Part shown: positions 63,809 to 64,000 of the stretch, piece by piece
How the letters are laid out: every line of letters starts with the position of its first letter
How positions within the stretch are numbered: position 1 is the first letter of the stretch
Source: Closterium sp. Naga37s-1
Taxonomy: Eukaryota > Streptophyta > Zygnematophyceae > Desmidiales > Closteriaceae
Assembly (NCBI GenBank): GCA_947471745.1
Contig: CANJKZ010000924.1
Span: 186,001-250,000, forward strand
Direction: 5' to 3'
DNA length: 64,000 bases
The notes under the pieces: generated by a model
Seen by the model: only the letters and a program-made list of their open reading frames with translations
Told to the model about the DNA's origin: nothing
Databases searched by the model: none
Program-made: the position numbers and the translations under genes

Positions 63809-64000
63809 GTGAGCCTATGCTGCTGCTGGTTCTGCTGGGGGCAGCCTAAGCTGCTGCTGGTGCGCTGGGGGCAGCTGCTGAGAGGCAGCCTAGGCTGCTA
63901 CTGGTTCTCCAGGGGGCAGCCAATGCTGCTGCTAGTGCGCTGGCAGTTGCCTAAGCTGCTGCTGGTGCGCTGGCGGTAGCCTAAGCTGCTGCTGGTGCGC
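63809..64000 (-). repeat. 30-bp repeats in Copia-5 gag
   Basis: Sense units of about 30 bp encode AHQQQLRLPP-like decapeptides, interrupted by TAG codons where other units have CAG or similar. They continue past the window edge. They are the gag-linker counterpart of the leader repeats in the other elements. Confidence 0.8.

Larger units (their letters stand above)
59199..64000 (-). mobile_element. Copia-5, copia element running off the right edge
   Basis: 3' LTR, polypurine tract, RNase H, RT, linker, integrase, protease, gag tail and a Gln-rich gag repeat, all on the minus strand. It is inserted in the Copia-4 integrase. Only one frameshift (62.15 kb) and a few stops in the gag repeat are seen, so it looks like the youngest or best-kept member of the group. 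Confidence 0.95.

Overview
The window looks like repeat-dense intergenic DNA from a nuclear genome of a green-plant-lineage eukaryote, most likely a streptophyte alga. This rests on GT-AG introns, plant-type Ty1/copia and Ty3/gypsy retrotransposons, LTRs starting TG and ending CA, a primer-binding site of the initiator-tRNA(Met) type, and telobox motifs in LTRs. The species is inferred, not proven. I see no convincing single-copy cellular gene, no rRNA, no functional tRNA gene and no CRISPR array.

Layout. 1-9.9 kb: an old minus-strand gypsy element (Gypsy-1) split between gag and protease by a plus-strand copia element with 130-bp LTRs (Copia-1, 1473-8482). 9.98-11.73 kb: a decayed, intron-containing DDE_1 (pogo/Tc5-like) transposase gene carrying a 345-bp TRIM element with perfect 138-bp LTRs and a GGGAG target duplication. 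12.5-14.6 kb: a very degraded gypsy remnant (Gypsy-3). 14.6-26.0 kb: minus-strand Copia-2, cut in its protease by a 6.4-kb minus-strand copia element of another lineage (Copia-D, 18420-24822, duplication TGTGG). 26.05-29.2 kb: minus-strand Gypsy-2. 29.44-32.3 kb: Copia-7, fused in mid-element to the 3' end of a Copia-B-type element.

32.3-43.0 kb has few retroelements. It holds pyrimidine-rich and purine-rich minisatellites, a possible Mutator-like transposase gene, and a second DDE_1 gene with four introns, one of which contains an inverted copy of exon sequence. 43.36-64 kb is a nested stack. Copia-B (plus) has its 3' LTR split by Copia-3 (minus, 48608-56077, duplication AATTT). The rest of that LTR is interrupted by Copia-4 (plus, 56461). 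Copia-4 is cut in its integrase by Copia-5 (minus, 59199 to beyond the window).

How the parts work. Copia elements encode gag, protease, integrase, reverse transcriptase and RNase H in that order; gypsy elements place integrase last. Nearly all copies here are broken by nonsense codons, frameshifts or active-site changes. Copia-5 RT-RNase H and most of Copia-D read best. The Copia-1/2/3/4/5 group shares unusual traits: very short LTRs with an internal hairpin, GC-rich tandem repeats in the leader, a hairpin plus a GGGCCC palindrome just after the primer site, a gag knuckle with a 13-residue first loop, and a recurring QQLREW motif.
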